Shown: one piece after another, positions 15,111-22,633 of the stretch
Position numbering within the stretch: position 1 is the first letter of the stretch
Layout of the letters: each line of letters opens with the position of its first letter
Source: a bacterium
GTDB taxonomy: Bacteria > Spirochaetota > JAHITG01
Assembly: GCA_028711675.1 (NCBI GenBank)
Contig: JAQTRT010000004.1
Coordinates: forward strand, 1-34,133
Reading direction: 5' to 3'
Length of the DNA stretch: 34,133 bases
The notes under the pieces: generated by a model
Told to the model about the DNA's origin: nothing
The model's database searches: none
What the model saw: only the letters and a program-made list of their open reading frames with translations
Made by a program: the position numbers and the translations under genes

Positions 15111-16318
15111 TGGAGGGACGCTGCCTGCGCATACTGATCCTGACAGAACGGTTCTATCCGGAAGAGTTTATCATCAATGACCTGGTCACGGAATGGTCCG
15201 GAAGGCAGGACCGCATCGATGTCCTGACGCAGGTCCCCAGTTATCCTCTGGGACGCGTTTTCGGCGGATACAGGAATAAACTGTTCCAGAAAGAGAAAAG
15301 GGGCCCCGTGACAATATACCGCTTCTTTACTCTCCTGGGATATCAGAAAAGCCTTCTTTTAAAAATATTGAACTATTTTAATTTCGCGCTGCTGGGCAGT
15401 CTGGCAGCTGTTGTAATGGGGAACCGGTATGACAAGGTCTTTATCTACCAGACAGGTCCCCTGACTATGGCCCTTCCGGCTGTCCTTATCCATAAACTGT
15501 ATAAAAAGGAACTGACCATCTGGACCCAGGACGTGTGGCCTGATACCGTATATGCTTATGGTTTCAGGAAGACACGGCTTCTTTCGTTCTTTCTGGATTC
15601 TCTTGTACGGATGGTTTACCGCAGCTGCAGGAATATCTTTGTTTCCTGTGAAGGATTCATAAAAAGGATTAAGCCCTATGTCCCGGGCCGCGCCATCCGT
15701 CATTTCCCCAACTGGCCGTTATTGGGAAGATATGACCACGGGACCAGGGTCCGCCTTTCCCGTAAGTTCAATTTTACTTTTGCCGGTAATATCGGCAAGG
15801 TCCAGAACCTGGAGAACGTGATCAGGGGATTTTCCCTGGCAGTGCAGTCCCGGGACAAGATGCAGCTCAACCTTGTCGGGGACGGCTCGTATCTGGCTTA
15901 TCTGCGGGACCTGGTGAAGAGGGAGAATGTGCGGAACGTGGTCTTCTGGGGAAGAAAGGCCCTGACCGAGATGCCCGGTTATTTTAACGCGAGTGATGTT
16001 CTTGTCATTTCTTTAAAAGATAATCCTTTGTTCGCGCTGACCATCCCGTCCAAGTTCCAGACCTACCTTCAGGCCGGTAAACCCATTTTTTGCATTATGA
16101 AAGGAGAAGTGAAGGACCTGGTTGAAAGATACGGGATAGGCCTTTGCAGCCGGCCGGATGATATTAAGGATATCAGGGATGGTTTTATCCGGTTCTTCCG
16201 TATGAACCGTACGCAAAGGTCCCGTTATTCCAAAAAGAGCCGTTATTTGCTCGAATGGCTTTTCAACCGGGATAAGATCCTGGCAGACATGAATAATATT
16301 TTCTGGAAACAGAAATAA
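15110..16318 (+). CDS. glycosyltransferase family 4, WbuB-like
   Basis: A 402-residue GT4 opening with LRILILTERFYPEEFIINDL and VLTQVPSYPLGRVFGGYRN, then YQTGPLTMALPAVL, IWTQDVWPDTVYAYG and IRHFPNWPL, a pattern typical of WbuB, the L-FucNAc transferase found beside fnlABC genes. The donor domain has FTFAGNIGKVQNLENVIRGF and LVGDGSYLAYL. It probably adds the L-QuiNAc or L-FucNAc-type sugar made by the three preceding enzymes, which is inference from this gene order. The start is the ATG at 15110 in a TGATG overlap with the reductase; a frame open from 15065 only adds residues inside that gene. Confidence 0.87.
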   Translation: MEGRCLRILILTERFYPEEFIINDLVTEWSGRQDRIDVLTQVPSYPLGRVFGGYRNKLFQKEKRGPVTIYRFFTLLGYQKSLLLKILNYFNFALLGSLAAVVMGNRYDKVFIYQTGPLTMALPAVLIHKLYKKELTIWTQDVWPDTVYAYGFRKTRLLSFFLDSLVRMVYRSCRNIFVSCEGFIKRIKPYVPGRAIRHFPNWPLLGRYDHGTRVRLSRKFNFTFAGNIGKVQNLENVIRGFSLAVQSRDKMQLNLVGDGSYLAYLRDLVKRENVRNVVFWGRKALTEMPGYFNASDVLVISLKDNPLFALTIPSKFQTYLQAGKPIFCIMKGEVKDLVERYGIGLCSRPDDIKDIRDGFIRFFRMNRTQRSRYSKKSRYLLEWLFNRDKILADMNNIFWKQK

Positions 16319-16364
16319 AAACAGTATATTCTTTTTTATCCTTCTGTCAAAAGGAGCGTTTTGT

Positions 16365-17438
16365 ATGAGCGATGTTTTTTTCTGGATTTTTATCTTCCTC
16401 GGCACGTTTATACTGTCCGCGCTTTTTACGTTCATCTGCATCAAGGTCGCGAAAAAATTCCGGATCGTGGATATGCCCAATGAGAGAAAGATCCACAAGG
16501 AACCTGTCCCTTATTTGGGCGGTGTGGCCATTTATTTTTCTTTCATGATCATCATGTTTATAAGCCTGAAAATATCCCCCACATTCAATCTTTACACCCA
16601 GGGTGTCATGGGTGTGGTGATCGCCAGCCTGATCGTGTTCCTCCTGGGAATATACGATGATGTCAAAGGGTGCAACGCGTCCCTTAAATTCACCGGCCAG
16701 ATCATCAGTGCCCTGGTGCTGATCCGTTTTGGTTTTTTTATCGACAGGATCACTAATCCCCTTGGCGGTATCATTTACTTCCCTTACTGGCTCTCCCTCA
16801 TCGTGACCGTATTCTGGATCGTGGGTTTGATCAATGCCATCAATCTTCTGGACGGTCTGGACGGTCTGGCCGGCGGTGTCATCGCTGTGGCTTCCTTTTT
16901 TTTATTCATCATCGCGCTCATCTCGAACAATATCAATGTTACTGTCCTTTCTTTACTGTTATGCGGTTCCAGCCTGGGCTTTTTAGTGTTTAACTTTCCG
17001 CCTGCCCGGATCTTCATGGGTGATACCGGCAGCATGTTCCTGGGCCTTGTTTTTTCCCTTATGGCCATTATGGGCAACCGTAAGAGCGCGGCAGCCATCA
17101 ACCTTCTCGTCCCTATCGTCCTTTTAACCATTCCCATCATCGATACCCTGCTGGCTATTTTAAGGAGAGCGAACCGCGGTAAACATATCTTTCAGGCGGA
17201 CAAGGAACATATCCATCACAGGCTGCTGAATCTGGGTATCCCGTACAGAAAGGTGATCATTCTGATCTATCTTTTCTGTTTCTATCTCGGTCTTGTTTCA
17301 CTTTTATCCCTCTATATTATGAAGGAAGTTTTTTTTATCATCCTTTTAATCATCGGGACCAATGTCCTGATCGGTCTGTATATCCTGAATATAGTGGAAG
17401 ACCGGATAGAAAAAAATATAAAAGAGAACGGATCATAA
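16365..17438 (+). CDS. undecaprenyl-phosphate HexNAc-1-phosphate transferase (WecA/TagO/WbpL family)
   Basis: A 357-residue polytopic inner-membrane enzyme that starts lipid-linked synthesis by moving a HexNAc-1-phosphate from UDP onto undecaprenyl phosphate. Conserved cytoplasmic motifs are present: DMPNERKIHKEPVPYLGG, the aspartate pair in GIYDDVKG, NAINLLDGLDGLAGG, IFMGDTGSMFLG and the histidine-rich HIHHRLL. About ten membrane segments fit the family. It directly follows the UDP-L-HexNAc cassette and its transferase, so the first sugar may be GlcNAc or the 6-deoxy-HexNAc itself, as with WbpL. AAGGAG lies eight bases before the ATG. It is the only initiating transferase seen in the window; no WbaP/PglC-type enzyme is present. 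Confidence 0.92.
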   Translation: MSDVFFWIFIFLGTFILSALFTFICIKVAKKFRIVDMPNERKIHKEPVPYLGGVAIYFSFMIIMFISLKISPTFNLYTQGVMGVVIASLIVFLLGIYDDVKGCNASLKFTGQIISALVLIRFGFFIDRITNPLGGIIYFPYWLSLIVTVFWIVGLINAINLLDGLDGLAGGVIAVASFFLFIIALISNNINVTVLSLLLCGSSLGFLVFNFPPARIFMGDTGSMFLGLVFSLMAIMGNRKSAAAINLLVPIVLLTIPIIDTLLAILRRANRGKHIFQADKEHIHHRLLNLGIPYRKVIILIYLFCFYLGLVSLLSLYIMKEVFFIILLIIGTNVLIGLYILNIVEDRIEKNIKENGS

Positions 17439-17469
17439 TTTCTAAAAAAAAAGTAAAGGGGTAAGGATA

Positions 17470-18339
17470 ATGAAAGGTGTTATTTTAGCAGGGGGTGCGG
17501 GGACAAGGCTGTATCCCCTGACCACGGTCACGTCCAAACAGCTCATGCCTGTCTATGACAAGCCCATGATCTATTATCCTCTTTCCGTCCTGATGCTTGC
17601 CGGGATCAATGAGATCCTTGTCATCTCCACTCCTCATGATCTGCCCAGGTTCAGGGACCTGTTCCGGGACGGATCATCTCTGGGATTGAAGATCTCATAC
17701 AAGGAACAGCCCAGGCCTGAAGGCATTGCCCAGGCTTTTATAATCGCGGAGAGTTTCCTGGGCCGGGATTCTGTCTGCCTCATACTGGGAGATAATCTTT
17801 TTTACGGCCAGGGATTCGGTTCGGTCCTCATGAGGCTGAGCGAATTGAAAAAAGGAGCCGTGATCTTCGGATACGGAGTCAAGGAACCGCAGCATTACGG
17901 AGTGGTGGAATTTGATAAGAAAGGCAATGTCCTCAGTATAGAAGAGAAGCCTAAACAACCCAGGTCCCATTACGCTGTACCGGGCCTGTATTTTTTTGAT
18001 AATGAGGTAACGGGGGTCGTGAAAGGACTGAACCCTTCCGCCCGGGGTGAACTGGAAATAACGGATGTGATCAGCCAGTATTTAAAAAAAGGTCTGCTGA
18101 AAATGGAGCTGATGGGGCGCGGCTACGCATGGCTGGACACAGGTACTCATGACAGTCTTCTGGAAGCATCCAATTTCATCTCCACGATCGAGAACAGGCA
18201 GGGACTGAAGGTGGGATGCATCGAAGAAGTGGCTTACCGTAAAGGTTTCATTTCCAGGGATGAACTGACGAAGCTGGTTAAGGCCATACCGGAGAACAGT
18301 TACAGGCAATATCTGGAACAGATACTGGCTGATGATTGA
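17470..18339 (+). CDS. rmlA: glucose-1-phosphate thymidylyltransferase
   Basis: A 289-residue nucleotidyltransferase that makes dTDP-glucose from dTTP and glucose-1-phosphate. The sequence is textbook for the short RmlA type: GVILAGGAGTRLYPLT, SKQLMPVYDKPMIYYPLS, ISYKEQPRPEGIAQAF, LILGDNLFYGQGF and EEKPKQPRSHYAVPGLYFFD. Length matches the usual 285-295 residues. It opens the dTDP-sugar block, followed 66 bases later by an rmlD-like gene and then rmlB. Its product would feed dTDP-rhamnose or another dTDP-6-deoxyhexose. A short G/A-rich stretch ahead of the ATG (17456-17467) serves as ribosome site. Confidence 0.96.
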   Translation: MKGVILAGGAGTRLYPLTTVTSKQLMPVYDKPMIYYPLSVLMLAGINEILVISTPHDLPRFRDLFRDGSSLGLKISYKEQPRPEGIAQAFIIAESFLGRDSVCLILGDNLFYGQGFGSVLMRLSELKKGAVIFGYGVKEPQHYGVVEFDKKGNVLSIEEKPKQPRSHYAVPGLYFFDNEVTGVVKGLNPSARGELEITDVISQYLKKGLLKMELMGRGYAWLDTGTHDSLLEASNFISTIENRQGLKVGCIEEVAYRKGFISRDELTKLVKAIPENSYRQYLEQILADD

Positions 18340-18405
18340 GCAGAGCCTGTGAAGATGAAGAAAGGACGGAATGAGCGGTTATTATACCGGGTTGACCATT
18401 GATAT

Positions 18406-19278
18406 ATGATATGGCTTATCGGAAATAAAGGAATGCTGGGGCATGATGTTGAGCTGCTTTTAAAACAGGAGAAAAAACCTTATCTGGCCTCGGACAGGGA
18501 TGTGGATATCACGCGGCCTGATCAGATAAAGGATTTTATCCGTGATACCAGGATCGAATATATCATAAACTGCGCAGGGTACACAGCCGTGGACAAGGCT
18601 GAAGAGGAGAAAGAAAAAGCTTTGCAGATCAACGGAGAGGCTGTGAAGAACCTGGCTGGCGCGGCCCTGGAAAAACAAGCAGTCCTTATCCATATTTCCA
18701 CGGATTATATTTTCGACGGGATGAAAAGCGAACCTTACCGGGAGGAAGACGAACCGAAGCCTCTTTCCCTGTACGGTTTGAGTAAATTGAAGGGAGAAGA
18801 GCATGTCTTGAATATGCTGAAAAGATATTATATCCTGCGCACAGCCTGGCTGTACGGGAAGAACGGCAGGAATTTTGTTTTTACCATGCTGAATTCATTG
18901 AAGACAAAAGATGAGATCAGGGTTGTGGATGACCAGCAGGGAACGCCAACGTATTCAAAGGACCTGGCCGCAGCTATCCTGGTGATACTCCGGACACCTC
19001 TTCTCCCTTACGGTATCTATCATTTTACCAATGAAGGCGAGACAACATGGTTCGGATTCACCGGGGAGATCTACCGTCAGGCTGTGCAGATGAAAATGGT
19101 CGATCCTCCTGTAACATTACGGCCTGTTACAACAAAAGAGTATCCCTTGCCTGCCAGGAGGCCGAAATACTCCGTTCTGTCCAGGGATAAGATTAAAAAA
19201 GCCCTGAATATCAGGATCCGGGAATGGAAGGACGCCCTTGGGGACTTTCTCCAGACGGTTAAGGAAGATGAAAGATGA
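18406..19278 (+). CDS. rmlD: dTDP-4-dehydrorhamnose reductase
   Basis: A 290-residue SDR whose sequence is typical of RmlD: WLIGNKGMLGHDVE at the NADPH-binding turn, NCAGYTAVDKAEEEKEKALQ-type helix, ISTDYIFDG and Y-x3-K in SLYGLSKLKGEE. RTAWLYGKNGRNFVFTML and TPTYSKDLA are further hallmarks. It would reduce dTDP-4-dehydro-L-rhamnose to dTDP-L-rhamnose in the cytoplasm. The substrate requires RmlC, which is not encoded in this window, so either rmlC lies elsewhere or the enzyme works on another 4-keto sugar. The ATG at 18406 has no good ribosome site. Downstream is the second nonamer stem-loop element, then rmlB. Confidence 0.9.
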   Translation: MIWLIGNKGMLGHDVELLLKQEKKPYLASDRDVDITRPDQIKDFIRDTRIEYIINCAGYTAVDKAEEEKEKALQINGEAVKNLAGAALEKQAVLIHISTDYIFDGMKSEPYREEDEPKPLSLYGLSKLKGEEHVLNMLKRYYILRTAWLYGKNGRNFVFTMLNSLKTKDEIRVVDDQQGTPTYSKDLAAAILVILRTPLLPYGIYHFTNEGETTWFGFTGEIYRQAVQMKMVDPPVTLRPVTTKEYPLPARRPKYSVLSRDKIKKALNIRIREWKDALGDFLQTVKEDER

Positions 19279-19322
19279 TCAGACCGCAAGCTGTAATAAC
19301 TTTAAGATATAAGAGATGGTTT

Positions 19323-19430
19323 TCAAGGTAGTAAAGGCAATAAAGGTCATAAAGGTTTTAAAGGTTTAAATGGGGATTTGTCTTTACCTTTAAGGCCTTT
19401 CTGCCCTTTCAAACCTTTACAGCCTTTTTT
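19323..19430. repeat. nonamer stem-loop element, copy 2
   Basis: This fills most of the 196-base gap between rmlD and rmlB. Left arm: five nonamers in exact register, TCAAGGTAG, TAAAGGCAA, TAAAGGTCA, TAAAGGTTT and TAAAGGTTT (19323-19367). An 18-base loop follows. Right arm: five complementary nonamers, ACCTTTAAG, GCCTTTCTG, CCCTTTCAA, ACCTTTACA and GCCTTTTTT (19386-19430). The result is an approximately 45-bp imperfect hairpin. Outside it, 19279-19322 and 19431-19474 show nothing I recognise apart from a modest AGGATAA before rmlB. Confidence 0.8.
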
Positions 19431-19474
19431 ATCACATAATGTCTATGCTGTTTAATCATCAGGATAAATGAAAA

Positions 19475-20545
19475 ATGACGAGAGCATTGAACAATATCCT
19501 TATCACGGGCGGAGCCGGGTTCATCGGTTCTAATTTTATACATTATCTCTCCGGTCAAAAGGATTTCCAGGGCCGGATCATCAATGCAGACTGTCTTACC
19601 TATGCCGGCAATCCGGAGAACCTGGCTGAAATAGAGGAAAAATGGGGCGGGAAAAGGTATTTCTTCGTGAAAGCGAATATCCGGGATCACGCCTCCATGA
19701 AAGCCCTGTTCAGTAAATATAATATTGATACAGTGATCCATTTTGCGGCTGAATCACATGTCGACCGTTCCATCTACGGCCCTAAGGAGTTTATTGATAC
19801 CAATATTATCGGGACATTCACCCTGCTCGAATCGGCCAGGGAATCATGGAAGGAACGGGATGATGTCCTTTTTCATCATATCAGCACGGATGAGGTGTTC
19901 GGTTCTCTCGGGGAGAAAGGAGCCTTCAGTGAAGAGACCCCGTACAGGCCTAACAGCCCGTATTCCGCCTCAAAAGCCAGCTCGGACCATCTGGTACGGG
20001 CTTATTTTATGACCTATGGCCTGCCGGCCACAATCTCCAACTGTTCCAATAACTACGGGCCGTACCAGTTCCCGGAGAAGATGATCCCTTTGATGATCCT
20101 GAACGCTCTGGAAGGTAAAGACCTTCCTGTTTACGGTGACGGACAGAACATCAGGGACTGGCTGTATGTCCGGGATCACTGCGATGCGGTCTGGACCATC
20201 GTAAATAAAGGGAAGAAAGGCGAAACATATAATGTGGGCGGAGAGAATGAGTGGAAGAACATCGACCTTGTCCGTCTTTTATGCAGACAGGTGTCAGATC
20301 TGACCGGCCGTTCCAGTGATGAATATACGGACAGGATACGGTTCGTTAAGGACAGGCCCGGCCATGACAGGCGGTATGCCATAAACTGCGGAAAGATCAA
20401 AAAGGAACTGGGCTGGAAGCCTTCTTGTCATTTTGAACAGGGCCTGCTTGAGACCATTGTATGGTACCGGGACCATTCCCCATGGGTCAATAACGTGAAG
20501 AACGGATCATACAAGGAATGGGTGGAGAAGCATTACCACGGATAG
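19475..20545 (+). CDS. rmlB: dTDP-glucose 4,6-dehydratase
   Basis: A 356-residue extended SDR that converts dTDP-glucose to dTDP-4-keto-6-deoxyglucose. It has [18 protein letters not shown] for NAD binding, [20 protein letters not shown], the catalytic [11 protein letters not shown] (T, D and E of the dehydratase site), Y-x3-K in [14 protein letters not shown], and [19 protein letters not shown]. Length and motifs are those of genuine RmlB. It is separated from rmlD by the nonamer element and ends just before the fused Gfo/Idh/MocA gene. The ATG at 19475 is used; the nearby ATG at 19468 is out of frame. Confidence 0.96.
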   Translation: MTRALNNILITGGAGFIGSNFIHYLSGQKDFQGRIINADCLTYAGNPENLAEIEEKWGGKRYFFVKANIRDHASMKALFSKYNIDTVIHFAAESHVDRSIYGPKEFIDTNIIGTFTLLESARESWKERDDVLFHHISTDEVFGSLGEKGAFSEETPYRPNSPYSASKASSDHLVRAYFMTYGLPATISNCSNNYGPYQFPEKMIPLMILNALEGKDLPVYGDGQNIRDWLYVRDHCDAVWTIVNKGKKGETYNVGGENEWKNIDLVRLLCRQVSDLTGRSSDEYTDRIRFVKDRPGHDRRYAINCGKIKKELGWKPSCHFEQGLLETIVWYRDHSPWVNNVKNGSYKEWVEKHYHG

Positions 20546-20585
20546 GATGGAGGATAACCGATCTTTCCGGCATCAGGGAGATACT

Positions 20586-22169
20586 ATGGAACAGAATATA
20601 AAAGAGCAGAGCATAAAGGTCGGCCTGATCGGAGCAGGGGAGTGGGGCAAGAATTTACTGAGGAATTTCAAGGACCTGAACGTCCTGGAAAAAGTATGCG
20701 ATCTGAGCGAGAAGACCCTGGAGCAGAGGAAGAAGGAGTATCCTGATCTTCTTTTTACCGACCGTCCTGAGGATATCCTGGAAGAGAACGCGATCAATGC
20801 CGTAGTTATTGCCGCCCCGGCGGTGACGCACTATGAACTCGTGCGTTCCGCCCTGCTGAATGGAAAGCATGTGCTTGTGGAAAAACCCATGGCCATGGAC
20901 GTGGGACACGGTGAGGAGCTGGTAGCGCTGGCTGCGCAGAAGAAGAAGACCCTGATGGTGGGGCATATTCTGCAGTACCATCCCGCGGTTATTAAGATCA
21001 AGGAATTGATCAGCCGGGGTGAATTGGGTAAGATAGAATATATTTATTCCAATCGTCTTAATATCGGGAAATTAAGGACAGAAGAGAACATTCTCTGGAG
21101 CTTTGCCCCGCATGATGTGTCCGTGATCCTGGCCCTGATCAATGAGTATCCTGAGACAGTGACAGCCCAGGGCGGAGCGTATCTTCAATCCCACCTGTAT
21201 GATGTGACCATGACAAATTTCAGTTTCAAGAGTGGGATCAAAGGGCATATTTTTGTTTCCTGGCTGCATCCGTTCAAGGAGCAGAAACTGGTAATTGTGG
21301 GGAGTAAAAAGATGCTGGTCTTTGACGATATGAGCAAGGAAAAACTGTTCCTGTACGAGCATAAGATCGAATGGATCAACCAGGTTCCGATTGCCCAGCG
21401 GAATGAACCCATCGTCATCCCCGTTGACCGCGCCGAACCGTTGAAAGAGGAATGCCTTCATTTCCTTGATTGTGTCCGGACCGGGAAAATGCCCGTGACG
21501 AACAGCGAGGAGGGATTAAGAGTACTGCGGTTCCTGAAGATGGCGGAAGATTCATTGAGAGAAATGGGGGTTCCCATGAGAAAAGAGAGAGAAAAGATAT
21601 ACTACAACCACCCCACGTCCGTTGTGGAAGAAGGGGCTTCCATCGGCAGGGATACAAAGATCTGGCATTTTACGCACATCATGAAAGGGGCCCGGATCGG
21701 CGATAACTGTAATATCGGCCAGAACGTTTATATTGATAAGAAGGCCGTGATCGGCAACCGCGTAAAGATCCAGAATAATGTTTCGGTATATGATGATGTG
21801 ACGCTGGAAGATGAAGTCTTCTGCGGCCCGTCCATGGTCTTTACCAATGTGATCAATCCGCGCAGTTTTATTGAAAGGAAGGATGAATACAGGAAAACCA
21901 TTGTCAGGAAAGGGGCCTCGATCGGCGCTAATGCTACAGTTGTGTGCGGCCATACCGTCGGACGGTATGCGTTCGTGGGTGCCGGTTCGGTCGTGACCAG
22001 GGATATACCTGATTACGCCCTGGTCGTGGGCGTGCCGGCCAGGATCTCGGGCTGGATGTGTAAATGCGGCAATAAGCTCAGCTTTAAAAAGAAGAAAGCC
22101 CGCTGTCTGAACTGCGGCAGCACCTATAAACTTTCCGGAAAAAAAATCACGGCAATAAAGGAGAAATGA
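20586..22169 (+). CDS. fused Gfo/Idh/MocA sugar dehydrogenase + hexapeptide N-acetyltransferase + zinc ribbon (WlbA-WlbB-like)
   Basis: A 527-residue three-part protein. Residues 1-335 are a Gfo/Idh/MocA oxidoreductase: [18 protein letters not shown]99-K100-P101 in [10 protein letters not shown] and WSFAPHDVS with H176, as in WlbA/WbpB, which oxidise C3 of UDP-GlcNAc uronate. Residues about 343-490 are a left-handed beta-helix acyltransferase with I-G-x4 repeats ([47 protein letters not shown]), as in WlbB/WbpD. Residues 492-510 form a Cys4 ribbon (C492, C494, C507, C510). Together with the DegT aminotransferase at 5985 this could make a 3-acetamido sugar. No UDP-GlcNAc 6-dehydrogenase is present. 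Start ATG 20586 has AGGGAG five bases ahead; ATG 20547 is a longer alternative. Confidence 0.88.
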   Translation: MEQNIKEQSIKVGLIGAGEWGKNLLRNFKDLNVLEKVCDLSEKTLEQRKKEYPDLLFTDRPEDILEENAINAVVIAAPAVTHYELVRSALLNGKHVLVEKPMAMDVGHGEELVALAAQKKKTLMVGHILQYHPAVIKIKELISRGELGKIEYIYSNRLNIGKLRTEENILWSFAPHDVSVILALINEYPETVTAQGGAYLQSHLYDVTMTNFSFKSGIKGHIFVSWLHPFKEQKLVIVGSKKMLVFDDMSKEKLFLYEHKIEWINQVPIAQRNEPIVIPVDRAEPLKEECLHFLDCVRTGKMPVTNSEEGLRVLRFLKMAEDSLREMGVPMRKEREKIYYNHPTSVVEEGASIGRDTKIWHFTHIMKGARIGDNCNIGQNVYIDKKAVIGNRVKIQNNVSVYDDVTLEDEVFCGPSMVFTNVINPRSFIERKDEYRKTIVRKGASIGANATVVCGHTVGRYAFVGAGSVVTRDIPDYALVVGVPARISGWMCKCGNKLSFKKKKARCLNCGSTYKLSGKKITAIKEK

Positions 22170-22633
22170 ACCAGACTATGCTTTCTCCTTTGCTCATGAA
22201 AAGTAATCTTGCCGCAGGTTTTCTTCTTTTCTTCCTTCTTTTGAACGTCCTTTTTTCCGCTTCCCATTATTTTTCCGAGATAAAGTATATTTCCGTCACA
22301 CGGAATCTGGATCAGGAAGAACGTCTGAACCGTAAATACGGCGATTTTTACGATCTCTGCAGGATCATCCGGAAAGGAACCACTGAGACCGAGAGCGTAT
22401 TCTTCTTCAGGGATGTGATGGACGTGGTCCATCACAGACCTCTCCTGTCGGGATTCCTGTTCCCGAGAAAGATATACTGGGACTGCGATATAGATAAGAT
22501 CAGGGAGAAGAACGGCCGGGGAGTGCTCCTTTGCCGGGACCTGAAGGTGATAAGCGGCTTTTCCCCGGGTAAGCTCCGGGTCCAAAGGATAAAATGGCAG
22601 AAAAAAAATATTTACCTGGTCCGGTTTAACTGA
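22166..22633 (+). CDS. membrane-anchored periplasmic protein of unknown function
   Basis: A 155-residue protein not assigned to a named family. One N-terminal hydrophobic segment (about residues 15-35, [16 protein letters not shown]) should anchor it with the rest outside. The soluble part contains [24 protein letters not shown] and [14 protein letters not shown], ending in a basic strand-rich tail. This reads like the C-terminal periplasmic region that many GT-C glycosyltransferases carry in the same chain. The next gene encodes a GT-C-like protein that lacks such a region and begins on the last base of this stop codon, so the two may form one enzyme. The start overlaps the preceding stop by ATGA. 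Confidence 0.7.
   Translation: MNQTMLSPLLMKSNLAAGFLLFFLLLNVLFSASHYFSEIKYISVTRNLDQEERLNRKYGDFYDLCRIIRKGTTETESVFFFRDVMDVVHHRPLLSGFLFPRKIYWDCDIDKIREKNGRGVLLCRDLKVISGFSPGKLRVQRIKWQKKNIYLVRFN

Noticed and set aside
18340-18405. Hidden rmlC between rmlA and rmlD
   Set aside because: Only 66 bases are available and no frame resembles RmlC.
19323-19367. CRISPR-like tandem repeats
   Set aside because: The units are only 9 bases with no spacers and are mirrored on the other arm; no cas gene is present.
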